Positions 53,751-62,370 of a stretch of DNA of 64,000 bases are shown one piece after another. The stretch is from an uncultured Woeseiaceae bacterium. GTDB taxonomy: Bacteria > Pseudomonadota > Gammaproteobacteria > Steroidobacterales > Woeseiaceae. A program made the translations under genes and the position numbers. The notes below the pieces were generated by a model that was not told where the DNA came from, did no database searches, and saw only the letters and a list, made by a program, of their open reading frames with translations. The stretch lies in contig CALZJH010000006.1 in assembly GCA_945787845.1 (NCBI GenBank), forward strand, positions 62,001 through 126,000. The letters are read 5' to 3'. Position 1 is the first letter of the stretch; every line of letters starts with the position of its first letter.

Positions 53751-54917
53751 ATGGACCGTCTATTGAATATAGCCCGATCCGGGACGCCGGACACTGGTGT
53801 CCAGTTTCGAAGGCACGCGTACGGAAAGGACGACATCCGTTCGTTCCTGCTTGACGTGCTCGCCATGGCGAATGCGTCGGTCGAGGGCAGTCGCTATATC
53901 GTCGTGGGCGTCGACTTCGACGAGAAGGGACGCAAGATTGCGCGGTCGATCGACAGCATGGACTTTTCAGGGAAACCGTCGTATCACGCGCTCGCGAGTG
54001 AGTACATCGAACCCCCTATTCGAATCCGGTACAAACCCGTATCGCTCGATGGCAAACGCGTGGGCGTTTTCGAAATCGGCGATTGTCAGGACCGCCCTTA
54101 CATGATGCGCGCCGACTTCTCCGAGAACTTGCGGCGGGGCGACGCCTACAAGCGCGTCAAGGACTCGCCGATCAAGATGGGGCGACGGCAACTGATGGAA
54201 CTGTTCGAACACAAGTTCCGCGACTCCGTCTCAGCCAGCGATATTGAAGTTGGCTTCCCGGGCGAAATTATTCACAAGGATATCCTGATGCCTACCTGCG
54301 ACCTTTCCGCCATGCCCTCAGCGCTGGCGTCTGCCAAGCTCGAGGAGATGCTCAGCATTCGCAACATGTCGACGAGCTCGGGATCGACAACGATGGTAGC
54401 GCGCCTCACACACGCCCGCCTCTACGGTACCGAAGATCCGTACGTGGATCGCTCACTGGAAGACATCCTGATGGAGCTGAGTCAGATTCGGAACAAGTAT
54501 CGTCACCAGGACAATAACTTTCTCTTCCACGATCGCGCCGAAAAGATGCAGCTCGTCGTGTACAACCAGGGCGAGGAGCCGATCGTCGACGCATCCCTGG
54601 CGCTCGCATTGCCGAATCACACTGCGCTTTTCGTTGCCGACACTCTGCCAAAGCGTGCAATCAATGATCGCTTTGTCGATCGATCGCCCGATGAGATTGC
54701 GAGCTACCCGGCCGTATCGCTCAGGGATGACTCGATCCAGGTCGCTGCGAAAATCGGTGATATCCCCGTCGGGGAACCTGTGGAGGCATTCGTCTCGCCG
54801 CTACTGCTGTGCGTTGGCAGTGATCTGCGTGGCAGGCGACTCGGCATGCGCTACCGCCTGCATGGCCAGAATCTGCGTGCACCGGCCAAAGGGCAACTAA
54901 AGATCACCTTCCGTTAG
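53751..54917 (+). CDS. AlbA_2 (Schlafen-type) domain protein
   Basis: In this 388-residue protein, residues about 15-130 form an AlbA_2 domain (VQFRRHAYGKDDIRSFLLDVLAMANAS, RYIVVGVDFDEKGRKI, YIEPPIRIRYKPV, GVFEIGDCQDRPYMM), a fold linked to nucleic-acid or nucleotide binding. The C-terminal two thirds have no domain I recognise, apart from a beta-rich region (about 265-385). The TAG stop is the first three bases of the inverted-repeat element that follows. Confidence 0.8.
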   Translation: MDRLLNIARSGTPDTGVQFRRHAYGKDDIRSFLLDVLAMANASVEGSRYIVVGVDFDEKGRKIARSIDSMDFSGKPSYHALASEYIEPPIRIRYKPVSLDGKRVGVFEIGDCQDRPYMMRADFSENLRRGDAYKRVKDSPIKMGRRQLMELFEHKFRDSVSASDIEVGFPGEIIHKDILMPTCDLSAMPSALASAKLEEMLSIRNMSTSSGSTTMVARLTHARLYGTEDPYVDRSLEDILMELSQIRNKYRHQDNNFLFHDRAEKMQLVVYNQGEEPIVDASLALALPNHTALFVADTLPKRAINDRFVDRSPDEIASYPAVSLRDDSIQVAAKIGDIPVGEPVEAFVSPLLLCVGSDLRGRRLGMRYRLHGQNLRAPAKGQLKITFR

Positions 54918-55179
54918 TGTCCTGCTCGTTTAGTTCGCTAACTCTCAGCGCTTCCAGCAGCCCGTCCTGCGAGGCGCAGGAGTGCAGGATTAGCGGGCTA
55001 CTTCAAGCGACTGCAACATGGCAGGACGGGCTGCCGGGAGCGCCCGCAGGGAACGCCTGCAAAGCGCTACTGCGGCGTTGCAGCCCTTGGCAAGGGCCAG
55101 CCATTACCGGCGGGCCGCGCCTTGCATTAGCGCTTTGCAGGCACTCTGAAAGTCAGCGAACTAAACAAACAGGACACTA
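54915..55179. mobile_element. 265-bp non-coding element with terminal inverted repeats (MITE-like)
   Basis: The ends are inverted copies of about 34 bp, 30 identical: TAGTGTCCTG-n3-GTTTAGTTCGCT at 54915 and its complement ending at 55179. Inside are two perfect long-range hairpins: arms 54957-54970/55021-55034 (14 bp, GCAGCCCGTCCTGC) and 55055-55069/55128-55142 (15 bp, GCCTGCAAAGCGCTA). No credible coding frame exists. If the outer TA is the duplicated target, the structure fits a MITE mobilised by an IS630/mariner-type transposase, but no transposase is in the window. Both flanking convergent genes end with TAG codons formed by the element's tips. Confidence 0.85.
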
Positions 55180-55746
55180 GGCCGTCCACTTGTCGACGTG
55201 CGGCGCCGCATAGCGCTCGAATTGCTGGATCAGCCCGGCCGGGTCAGGGTCGCACAACAACATCTCGCGATTCGCAGAGCTCAGAAACCCCTGGTCGTTA
55301 GCATGATCCAGAAAGCACAGCAGATGGTCGAAGTAGCCGTTGATGTTTAGCAGGCCGCAAGGCTTGTCGTGAAAGCGAAGCTGACCCCAGGTCACAATCT
55401 CGATGATCTCCTCGAGCGTGCCGAACCCCCCCGGCATCGCGATGAAACCATCCGACAAGGCCGCCATCATGGTCTTGCGAGCATGCATGGACGCGACGAT
55501 GTGCAACTCGGTCAGGCCTTCGTGGGCGATTTCTTTCTCGCAGAGCATCTTCGGAATAACGCCGTGTACCTTGCCCCCCTGCTCGAGCACTGCGTCCGCA
55601 AGGATACCCATGATGCCCTTGTCGGCACCGCCATAGACGAGTTCGAGATCATGCCGAATGAGTACATCGGCAAGCTCCCGGGCAGCTGCTGCGTACTCTG
55701 GGCCGTTACCCGTACTCGAGCCGCAGTAAACGCAGATTCTGCGCAT
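55177..55746 (-). CDS. LOG-family nucleotide 5'-monophosphate phosphoribohydrolase
   Basis: The 189-residue protein has the LOG (TIGR00730) signature PGGFGTLEEIIEIVTWGQL (about 105-125) and the N-terminal ICVYCGSSTGNGPEY with YGGADKGIMG (nucleotide-binding loop). LOG enzymes split the base from a nucleoside monophosphate, classically cytokinin nucleotides and in many bacteria also AMP. It overlaps the MITE by its stop codon and lies 3 bp downstream of a phosphoribosyltransferase gene on the same strand. Confidence 0.92.
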   Translation of the reverse strand: MRRICVYCGSSTGNGPEYAAAARELADVLIRHDLELVYGGADKGIMGILADAVLEQGGKVHGVIPKMLCEKEIAHEGLTELHIVASMHARKTMMAALSDGFIAMPGGFGTLEEIIEIVTWGQLRFHDKPCGLLNINGYFDHLLCFLDHANDQGFLSSANREMLLCDPDPAGLIQQFERYAAPHVDKWTA

Positions 55747-55749
55747 GGA

Positions 55750-56322
55750 TCAGGCAGACTTGGCCGGCGATTTGACGTTGTGCACTATCGCGGCGATGCC
55801 CGGGCGATACTGCTCGAGTTCTTCCGGCGTCAGCGCATCGAGTTCATGCGGAAAGACGAGCCACTCATCCGTCTCCCGCAGGTAGTAGTCTGGCAACAGG
55901 TCGGTCTCATTGCGACTCGGCTTGAACCACGGCACCGCGACCCGAATGTCTTCGGGCGTATTACCGCGGGCGCGCTTGCCCAGGTCCTCAATCACGGCCT
56001 TGATCGTATTACCCGTATCGAAAACGTCGTCGACAATTAGCACGCGGTCGTCGTGACAGATCTTCTTGATGATGTAGTTGAGCCCGTGCACGGCCACATG
56101 CCCGCGCTGGTCGACGCCGGTGTAGGACGAGGTGCGAATGGCAATGTGATCCGATTCGATGCCGCAATAGGTCAACGTCTCCTGCAGGGCCATGCCGACA
56201 GGCGTTCCGCCGCGCCAGATCGCGATGATCATGGTGGGCTTGAAGCCGCTCTCAAGCACCTTAATGCCGAGTTCGATGGAGTCCTCGAGGAGGTCCTGGG
56301 CGGAAAGTACGGTCTTGTCCAT
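55750..56322 (-). CDS. Purine-type phosphoribosyltransferase (paralogue A)
   Basis: The 190-residue type I PRTase has the PRPP motif VLIVDDVFDTGNTIKAV (about 92-106) and the IIAIWRGGTPVGMALQE loop (about 31). It resembles xanthine/hypoxanthine PRTase-like proteins. It is 3-4 bp upstream of the LOG gene, and the two probably form an operon acting on bases and nucleotides. It is divergent from paralogue B. The exact base is unknown. Confidence 0.88.
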   Translation of the reverse strand: MDKTVLSAQDLLEDSIELGIKVLESGFKPTMIIAIWRGGTPVGMALQETLTYCGIESDHIAIRTSSYTGVDQRGHVAVHGLNYIIKKICHDDRVLIVDDVFDTGNTIKAVIEDLGKRARGNTPEDIRVAVPWFKPSRNETDLLPDYYLRETDEWLVFPHELDALTPEELEQYRPGIAAIVHNVKSPAKSA

Positions 56323-56332
56323 TGTTATTCTC

Positions 56333-56363
56333 TTGAATGCGGACCACGTAGCGGCCTTATAAT
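56333..56363 (+). promoter_or_regulatory. Candidate sigma-70 promoter for phosphoribosyltransferase B
   Basis: TTGAAT at 56333 and a perfect TATAAT at 56358 are separated by 19 bases, 42 bases before the ATG at 56405. The spacing is longer than the ideal 17, so the assignment is tentative. Confidence 0.4.
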
Positions 56364-56404
56364 GGCTGACATTGATTCTAGCTCAGCACGCCACGAGAAC
56401 AACA

Positions 56405-57010
56405 ATGAATGAGCGATTTATTGCGGCGAACGACCTCCTGCAGGATTCCTTCCAGCTTGCGGCCAACATTTGCGAGGCGGGTTTCCGGCCAGATTTCCTC
56501 GTCGGGTTGTGGCGTGGCGGCAGCGCTGTCGGCATCGCGGTGCAGGAGGGGCTCGACTATTTCGGCGTCAAGACCGATCACATTGCCATTCGCACCTCGT
56601 ATGCAGGCGCCCGCAGCTACTCTCAAATGGTCGACAAGGGCGAGTCCATTCGCGTGCATGGGCTGCAGTATCTGCTCGAGAACCTGTGCTCACACCACTC
56701 GATGCTGATTATCGACGATGTTTACAGCACCGGATCAAGCGTCACGGCCGTCATCAATCAGCTGGCCCGCAAGACGCGCCGTAACCTGCCACACGACATT
56801 CGTGTAGGTACTGTCTGGTATCGGCCCACCGAGAAGACCCTGAGAGTGCCCGACTATTACGTGCACGAAACCCGGGACTGGCTGGTTCTGCCCTATGAAT
56901 TATCCGGTTTCTCGATACCCGAGCTGGCCGAAAACCGCCCCGAAATGGCGGAGCTGCTGCGGCGCCTCGCACCGCACGTCAAGACAGAGGACGACCTGCC
57001 CGTCGGATGA
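56405..57010 (+). CDS. Purine-type phosphoribosyltransferase (paralogue B)
   Basis: This 201-residue paralogue of the divergent gene at 55750 shares FLVGLWRGGSAVGIAVQEGLDYFGVKTDHIAIRTS (core LWRGGSAVGIAVQE) and the PRPP motif MLIIDDVYSTGSSVTAV. B has an insertion (AGARSYSQMVDKGES) in the flexible loop, where A has a shorter YTGVDQRG. The ATG at 56405 is preferred, since A begins similarly. The pair presumably arose by inverted duplication and may differ in base preference. Confidence 0.87.
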   Translation: MNERFIAANDLLQDSFQLAANICEAGFRPDFLVGLWRGGSAVGIAVQEGLDYFGVKTDHIAIRTSYAGARSYSQMVDKGESIRVHGLQYLLENLCSHHSMLIIDDVYSTGSSVTAVINQLARKTRRNLPHDIRVGTVWYRPTEKTLRVPDYYVHETRDWLVLPYELSGFSIPELAENRPEMAELLRRLAPHVKTEDDLPVG

Positions 57011-57011
57011 C

Positions 57012-57425
57012 CTAACCGGCTCGCCGGTCGTCAAGCCTGGCGACGAGTTCGCCAATCAGGTCGCTGGAGGTCACCATGCCGACGAGTCGCTTCTTCCGGT
57101 CCACAACCGGCAGCGCGTGAAATCCACCGATCGACAGCTTTTCGGCCGCGTCCCGTAACGTCGACGTCTTCTGCAGGACAATCACCTTGGTCTCCATGAT
57201 CTGGCTGACCGTTGCGTCGGCGAAGATTGGCAGCTTGCCGTCAAACAGGTGCAGCTTGAGAAAGTCGGAAGAAGAGAGAATGCCGACGAGGCGACCGTCT
57301 TCGACGACCGGAAGGTGATTGATGACATTACTATCGAGCAGGCGTCGCGCCTCGGCAGCACTGCTTTGCGGACTGACGGTCGCAGGGTCAGGGGTCATGA
57401 CATGATCGATAGGAATATCGTGCAT
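57012..57425 (-). CDS. Two-CBS-domain protein
   Basis: The 137-residue protein is almost entirely two CBS domains: MTPDPATVSPQSSAAEARRLL...HLPVVEDGRLVGILSSSD and KVIVLQKTSTLRDAAEKL...ALPVVDRKKRLVGMVTSSD. Such stand-alone pairs bind adenosyl nucleotides and regulate partner proteins. It converges on phosphoribosyltransferase B with a 1-bp gap and is divergent from the OsmC gene. Confidence 0.92.
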   Translation of the reverse strand: MHDIPIDHVMTPDPATVSPQSSAAEARRLLDSNVINHLPVVEDGRLVGILSSSDFLKLHLFDGKLPIFADATVSQIMETKVIVLQKTSTLRDAAEKLSIGGFHALPVVDRKKRLVGMVTSSDLIGELVARLDDRRAG

Positions 57426-57522
57426 CAGCCCTCCTGTCTCGGTTATCCGAAACTATGAAACGATTGCATCAATCCCATCTAGTCGGGACTATACGTACAC
57501 ACAGTTCCCAGCGAGCCAGACG

Positions 57523-57966
57523 ATGCAAGACCTCCCCCACCATTACCGTGTTACCGCAACGGCCGAAGGCGCCGCGAATGTCACCCTGTCTGCGGATGGA
57601 CTGCCCGATCTCGAGACGGCGGGGCCGCCTGAATTCGGTGGGCCCGGCGATGTCTGGTCGCCGGAAACGCTGCTGGTCGGCGCCGTCGCCGACTGCTTTA
57701 TCCTGAGCTTCAGGGCGATCGCCAGGACGGCCAAGCTCGACTGGATAACACTGACCTGCGACACCGAAGGCGAACTCGACAAGGTCAATAAGCTGACCGA
57801 GTTCACGGGTTTCAAGGTCCGGGCAACCTTGACCATTCCTGCTGACGGCAATGAGAAAAAGGCCCATACTATTCTTGAAAAGGCCGAGAAGTACTGCCTG
57901 ATCACCAATTCGATGAAAGCGAACTCTCACCTCGAAGCGCATGTCGAACTCCTTTCGAACGAATAA
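57523..57966 (+). CDS. OsmC/Ohr-family thiol peroxidase-like protein
   Basis: The 147-residue protein has the two OsmC redox Cys: GAVADCFILSFRAIAR (about 57) and KAEKYCLITNSMKANSHLEA (about 125), plus PETLLVGAVA, which is typical. The family reduces organic hydroperoxides in the cytosol. The SIMPL gene begins 16 bp downstream on the same strand. Confidence 0.9.
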   Translation: MQDLPHHYRVTATAEGAANVTLSADGLPDLETAGPPEFGGPGDVWSPETLLVGAVADCFILSFRAIARTAKLDWITLTCDTEGELDKVNKLTEFTGFKVRATLTIPADGNEKKAHTILEKAEKYCLITNSMKANSHLEAHVELLSNE

Positions 57967-57982
57967 GATCGAGGACCCGAAA

Positions 57983-58684
57983 ATGACCAAGTCGCTGTGG
58001 GCGGTATTACTCCTGGTGTTGAGCGTAAGTGTTATGGCCGAAGAACAAGCAAGAACAGTCACAGTCACTGGCAGCGGATTCACCGAAGTCGAGCCGGATC
58101 GTGCGACGCTGCGGATGTCGATCATTGTCCGGGAGCCGACGCTGGCGGCCGCTCAGAAGGAGGCCGCAGCGGTCACGAGCAAAGTCCTCAAGATGACCGA
58201 TAGCATGGACATCGATCGGGACCAGGTCGACACAACGGGCGCCTCGGTGCGTCCGGACTATCGCTGGAATCGCGACACGCAGGAGCAGGAGTTGCGCGGT
58301 TACATTGCCGACCGCCAGATTGCTGTCGAGATCGAAGATCTCCAGAAACTCGGTGCCTTGATCGAGGGCGCGGTCAATGCCGGCGTCAACCAGGTGACCC
58401 CACCGCAGCTCGACAGCAGTCGGCGCAAGCAGGCCTATCGCGACGCGCTAGGCGCAGCGGCCGAGGACGCCAGGTTGAATGCAACCCAGCTCGCAGAGTC
58501 ACTGGGCGCGACACTCGGCCCGGTTCTCAGCATCAACTCCGGCGTTGTTGCGCCACGCCCCCCGGTTCCCTACCAGGCACGTGCGCAGGCCATGGCGGCC
58601 GAGTCGGACGCAGCGGAAACGTACAATCCGGCTGACCTGAAGTTCAATGCAACGGTTACCGTGGTATTTGAACTCACCGACTAG
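57983..58684 (+). CDS. Exported SIMPL-domain (DUF541) protein
   Basis: The 233-residue protein has a signal peptide (cleaved near VMAEEQ, about residue 20) and a SIMPL domain: TVTVTGSGFTEVEPDRATLRMSI (core VTGSGFTEVEPDRA), then RKQAYRDALGAAAEDARLNATQLAESLG. Related to E. coli YggE, which limits oxidative stress, though the mechanism is unknown. ATG 57983 gives a proper signal peptide; an earlier ATG lies inside the OsmC gene. Pairing with OsmC supports a stress role. Confidence 0.9.
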   Translation: MTKSLWAVLLLVLSVSVMAEEQARTVTVTGSGFTEVEPDRATLRMSIIVREPTLAAAQKEAAAVTSKVLKMTDSMDIDRDQVDTTGASVRPDYRWNRDTQEQELRGYIADRQIAVEIEDLQKLGALIEGAVNAGVNQVTPPQLDSSRRKQAYRDALGAAAEDARLNATQLAESLGATLGPVLSINSGVVAPRPPVPYQARAQAMAAESDAAETYNPADLKFNATVTVVFELTD

Positions 58685-58720
58685 TTGCGGGGCGCCGCCA
58701 CCCCATTAGTGCCGTTACGC

Positions 58721-58745
58721 TAGAATCAGTATAGAAAAATACTGA
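58721..58745 (+). promoter_or_regulatory. -10-like box followed by a 7-bp dyad before the TPR gene
   Basis: TAGAAT at 58721 resembles a -10 element. Directly after it, TCAGTAT (58726-58732) and ATACTGA (58739-58745) form a perfect inverted repeat with a 6-base spacer, ending 9 bases before the ATG. It could be an operator or a 5' mRNA hairpin covering the ribosome site. No clear -35 box. Confidence 0.35.
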
Positions 58746-58754
58746 GGCTGGCCC

Positions 58755-60980
58755 ATGACCCGAGACGAGAGCGACCAGAACGAACACGGATTCTTCCGTG
58801 AATTAGTCAGGCGCCGTATGTTCCGGTCTGCCGGCGCCTATATCGTGGCAAGCTGGGTGCTGGTCCAGGTCGCCTCGATCGTATTTCCGGAATTCGGAGC
58901 GCCACGATGGGCTATGCGGTCACTGATCATCATGCTGATCGCGGGCTTCCCGTTTGCCATGGTGCTGGCATGGATGCTGGATATAACGCCGGCGGGCATC
59001 AGGCGCACTCAACACTCGCACTACTCCCGCTCCCGCGAAGGATTTCTCCGGGGCGGTATCGTGCTGTTCGCGTCACTCGTTTCCGCTGGTGCCCTGTGGT
59101 GGGCCTGGACCGACTATGTCATGCCTGCCACGCAGCGCCCCGGCAGAGCGGTGATCAAACAGAATCCGATCGTTGCGGTCAGCACGCCCAGGATGATATC
59201 GGGTCCCGAGGAGCTCGCGTGGCTCGGCGAAGGCATTGCGGATCTCATCAGGAATGAACTCGCAGAATCACCTCATGTTATCGTGTTGTCGGCCAACCGC
59301 TGGAACAGGATTGCGGGCGACACTGACTCGAGCGATTCGCAGGTTGAACTTGCCCGGGACGCTGGCATCGACTACCTCGTTGCCGGGCAATACCTGCAAA
59401 CGCATGACGGCGTTGTGCTGACGCTGGGTATCGACGACCTTGAACGCGGAATTGAAATCCAGGGGATGCGTCTCGTGGAGGACGACGCGGCCGAGCTGGT
59501 CTCCGCCTCGGCAAGTTCTGCGATGGCCGAGAGCATTCGGCGGGCATTGCAGATCCCCACAGAGGAAAACGTACAGCGCTTCACTGCGGATTTCGCGACT
59601 CGAAATATGGATGCCTACGAGGCCTACATCGCCGGCCTCGGCTTTGTCATCGATTTTGACTACGCACGTGCAGAGGACGCGTTTCGTGCCGCACTGGCGA
59701 TCGCCCCGGACTACCACATGGCGAGGTTTCGACTGGCAGAAACGCTTGAGGCAGCCGGACAGTCGGAACTCGCCTATCGCGAACTCGAGGCCATTCCGGA
59801 TGGTGCCCGGCTCACGGATCGCGAGCGTCTGTACGTTGACGGTGCAAAGGCACTGTTCATCCACGAACGCAATATCGAGAGCGCCATCAAGATCTATGCG
59901 GAGCTCGTCGAGAAGTACCCCTACGATATGGAAGCCGGGCAGTTACTTGCCGAAGCCTACTGGCTCGCTTTTGATGAACAGGCTGCCATCGACGTGTTCA
60001 GGCGGCTTGCAGAAGTCCACGCCTACGACTCTGCCGCCTGGATGGCCCTGGGAGAGCGTCTGCTCGATGTGGGCGAACTGGGCGAAGCGGAAGAGGCATT
60101 GAATCGCTACGTCGGCGAGGAACCCGACGATCCTTACGCGCATGCGCTTATGGGCAACCTCTCGTTGCTCCGCGGCGACACGACCGAAGCCGCCGCAGCC
60201 TACGAGGAGTCATTGCGACTGAAGCCCGGCTTTGTCGTTGCGACACTTGGCCTGGCGCGAAGCCTGTATCTTCAGGACCGATTCGACGAGGCCGAAACTC
60301 ACTGGCGCGGCCTGGTCGAAAATGGCGACGCCGCTGCGCAGCATCGCATCGATGCGGCGTTCGACCTTGCAGGTGTTTTTCGTGGCCAAAGTCGCCTCGC
60401 TGATGCGATCGACATACTCGAGGCCGTCGACGAACCCATGCGCCAGGAAGGCCTGTACACGGCCACGATGTTGTCGACTTTGGGGCTGCTGCAGCTTGAC
60501 GCGGGTAATCCCGATCGTGCCGCGACGTTGATCGATTCGGCCATAGCCGAGTCACCCGGGGTCGCAACGCGCCACCTGTTTGCGCGCGGAATCTTTGAGA
60601 TCAAGACTGGTCGCTTCGAGGCCGTCGAGGCAACAGCGGCCGAAATACGATCCCTGGCATTGCCACCCGATGATCCCGACCGAACCGAGGACAAAGCCGC
60701 AAGTTACCTGCTTGGCCTGGCAGCGCTGGGCAGCGCCAACCCCGAGATGGCCGGCCCGCTGTTCGAGGACGCGCTGAGTCTCGACGGCTACGATTACGCG
60801 CTCTACGCACTTGGCCATGCCAACTATCTTGCCGCGACTGGCGAACTCCAGGCGGCGGCCGATGTCGCCGGCCGGGCTGTGGCAGATCGCGATCCTGGCG
60901 ATTTGCGGCTCGACCTCGAACACGAACGCGCTGCGGCTGCGCGTCTGCGCGACGAGTTATTGGGCCGCGTCGCTAACTAA
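58755..60980 (+). CDS. Membrane-anchored TolB-N-like/TPR protein
   Basis: The 741-residue protein has an N-terminal cytosolic segment, FFRELVRRRMFRSAGAYIVASWVLVQVA, typical of a large gammaproteobacterial family often joined to adenylate-cyclase or winged-helix domains. Three membrane helices follow (about 30-48, 55-75, 98-118), then a TolB N-terminal-like domain (about 132-270; GPEELAWLGEGIADLIRNEL) and about ten TPR units to the end. No enzymatic domain is present. It is probably a protein-interaction scaffold at the inner membrane. Its stop overlaps the convergent gene by 4 bp. Confidence 0.85.
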   Translation: MTRDESDQNEHGFFRELVRRRMFRSAGAYIVASWVLVQVASIVFPEFGAPRWAMRSLIIMLIAGFPFAMVLAWMLDITPAGIRRTQHSHYSRSREGFLRGGIVLFASLVSAGALWWAWTDYVMPATQRPGRAVIKQNPIVAVSTPRMISGPEELAWLGEGIADLIRNELAESPHVIVLSANRWNRIAGDTDSSDSQVELARDAGIDYLVAGQYLQTHDGVVLTLGIDDLERGIEIQGMRLVEDDAAELVSASASSAMAESIRRALQIPTEENVQRFTADFATRNMDAYEAYIAGLGFVIDFDYARAEDAFRAALAIAPDYHMARFRLAETLEAAGQSELAYRELEAIPDGARLTDRERLYVDGAKALFIHERNIESAIKIYAELVEKYPYDMEAGQLLAEAYWLAFDEQAAIDVFRRLAEVHAYDSAAWMALGERLLDVGELGEAEEALNRYVGEEPDDPYAHALMGNLSLLRGDTTEAAAAYEESLRLKPGFVVATLGLARSLYLQDRFDEAETHWRGLVENGDAAAQHRIDAAFDLAGVFRGQSRLADAIDILEAVDEPMRQEGLYTATMLSTLGLLQLDAGNPDRAATLIDSAIAESPGVATRHLFARGIFEIKTGRFEAVEATAAEIRSLALPPDDPDRTEDKAASYLLGLAALGSANPEMAGPLFEDALSLDGYDYALYALGHANYLAATGELQAAADVAGRAVADRDPGDLRLDLEHERAAAARLRDELLGRVAN

Positions 60981-62272
60981 CGCGGAACGCGGCGCTTGCG
61001 GGTCGATCCTGACGTCAGCAGACATTCCGGAAGTTCACCCCTGTCCATGTCGCCATCCAGGTCTGTATGAATCAGGGTTCGCGGCGGGCACTTGGAGTCC
61101 GGCGCTTCAGAGAGCAAATTTTCATGTGAGAGTGTCAGCCCGACAGACACCTCATTCGTCACCAGCTCGTATCCGGCGAGTACAACATCGCGTGCCGTAT
61201 ATTCGCCATCTCCGTCCAGGTCGTAAATGTAGTCGGGCGCCTCACCGTTCACAACCACGGCCCGGATTTGCACGTGAACCGGGTAATACTGCGACAAAAG
61301 CTCGTCGTAGAATGCATTGGCGCTTCCCGATTCAGCGACCGGCGGTATCGGCTCATCGAGGTTGATGCCAGTCACAGGGCCGCTATCGACGCGGAGCGCG
61401 TATTCGAAACCGTCGAGCGAAGGGTCTGATACGGCCGTGTCGATCAGGGCGATGGGCTCGAATAGACCGGCCAGCACATGCATGTAGGCCGTCACCGTGG
61501 TGTTGTCCTGACCATTGAGATCAACCACGGAGACCGTGTTGACGAACCCCGCGAGGTTGCGAATGACGCCAGGGGTGAGATTGAAGTTCGTGTCGAACAC
61601 GCGAGCGCCGCCAACATCGACCATTACAACGAGGCTCGACAGATCGTCGTCGGCGCCGTACCCGTAGCCATCGAGTTCATCCGGTTTCGTCACCGCCGGG
61701 TCGGGTCTGCCGCCGGTCTTCGGGCCCACGGCCTTGGTTTTGCCGTCAAAGAGCTTGAGGTAGGGAGTATTTCGTGGTGACGGAGCAGATGCCTCATCGT
61801 CAACAAGGCGGGCACGAATCGCCGAGTTGCCCGTCGTGTCGTTGTCGAACACGCCGAACGTGTCGTGCTTCTCGGTCTGCACTTCCACATAGAGTTCATC
61901 TTCGATAGTTCCGGCGCACTCAAAATCAAAGGTCGTCAACATCAGGTCGTCGACCAGCGAATTCAGGTTGAGGCATTCATCCGGGTCCGTCAGGACAAGC
62001 GCTTCACGCTCGTCGTTGAGTGCGCGCTTCGCGACAAAGCCGACGGCCGAGCCACTTTCGATCCTGAACTGGAGCGGCCATTGCGTCGTTGCGAGCAATT
62101 CGCCGCGGTTCACGTAATGACGCGTGCGAACGCCCTGCTCTTGCGACGTGCCGACGTGACTCGCCTGGGGCGTCACCACCATCAGCCGTGCCGCGTCCTG
62201 ACTGCCGCCGGCATCCGCCGGCTGAATGCCAGCCAACACAAGACAGAGTAATACTGCCGTCAAGTACCTCAT
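60977..62272 (-). CDS. Secreted protein with dockerin/EF-hand-like calcium loops
   Basis: The 431-residue protein has a signal peptide (cleaved near PADAGG, about 22). The middle is beta-rich and without recognised domain. Near the C-terminus are DLDGDGEYTARDVVLAGYEL (about 350) and TDLDGDMDRGELPECLL (about 410), which fit calcium-binding D-x-D-x-D-G loops of dockerin type. The sequence also has acidic GYGYGADDDLSSLVV. Presumably periplasmic or extracellular. It ends with a basic tail (RKRRVPR). Function unknown. Confidence 0.75.
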   Translation of the reverse strand: MRYLTAVLLCLVLAGIQPADAGGSQDAARLMVVTPQASHVGTSQEQGVRTRHYVNRGELLATTQWPLQFRIESGSAVGFVAKRALNDEREALVLTDPDECLNLNSLVDDLMLTTFDFECAGTIEDELYVEVQTEKHDTFGVFDNDTTGNSAIRARLVDDEASAPSPRNTPYLKLFDGKTKAVGPKTGGRPDPAVTKPDELDGYGYGADDDLSSLVVMVDVGGARVFDTNFNLTPGVIRNLAGFVNTVSVVDLNGQDNTTVTAYMHVLAGLFEPIALIDTAVSDPSLDGFEYALRVDSGPVTGINLDEPIPPVAESGSANAFYDELLSQYYPVHVQIRAVVVNGEAPDYIYDLDGDGEYTARDVVLAGYELVTNEVSVGLTLSHENLLSEAPDSKCPPRTLIHTDLDGDMDRGELPECLLTSGSTRKRRVPR

Positions 62273-62370
62273 AAGCCCTTCTCCCCTACAGAAACAGAAT
62301 TTTCCTTATTTGTACTCAGTCTATACCGTGTACAAGGGACCGCAAGGCAGGAAGCGGCCTCGCGGCCGGA

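Noticed and set aside
54917..55180. 87-codon frame inside the inverted-repeat element
   Set aside because: It spans both hairpins and the terminal repeats, is Cys/Ser/Arg-biased, and its boundaries are the element's; it is not a credible protein.
53751..55746. AlbA_2 protein with the adjacent element as an anti-phage defence system
   Set aside because: There is no nuclease, helicase, reverse transcriptase or toxin partner nearby, and the element lies at the 3' end as a probable MITE.
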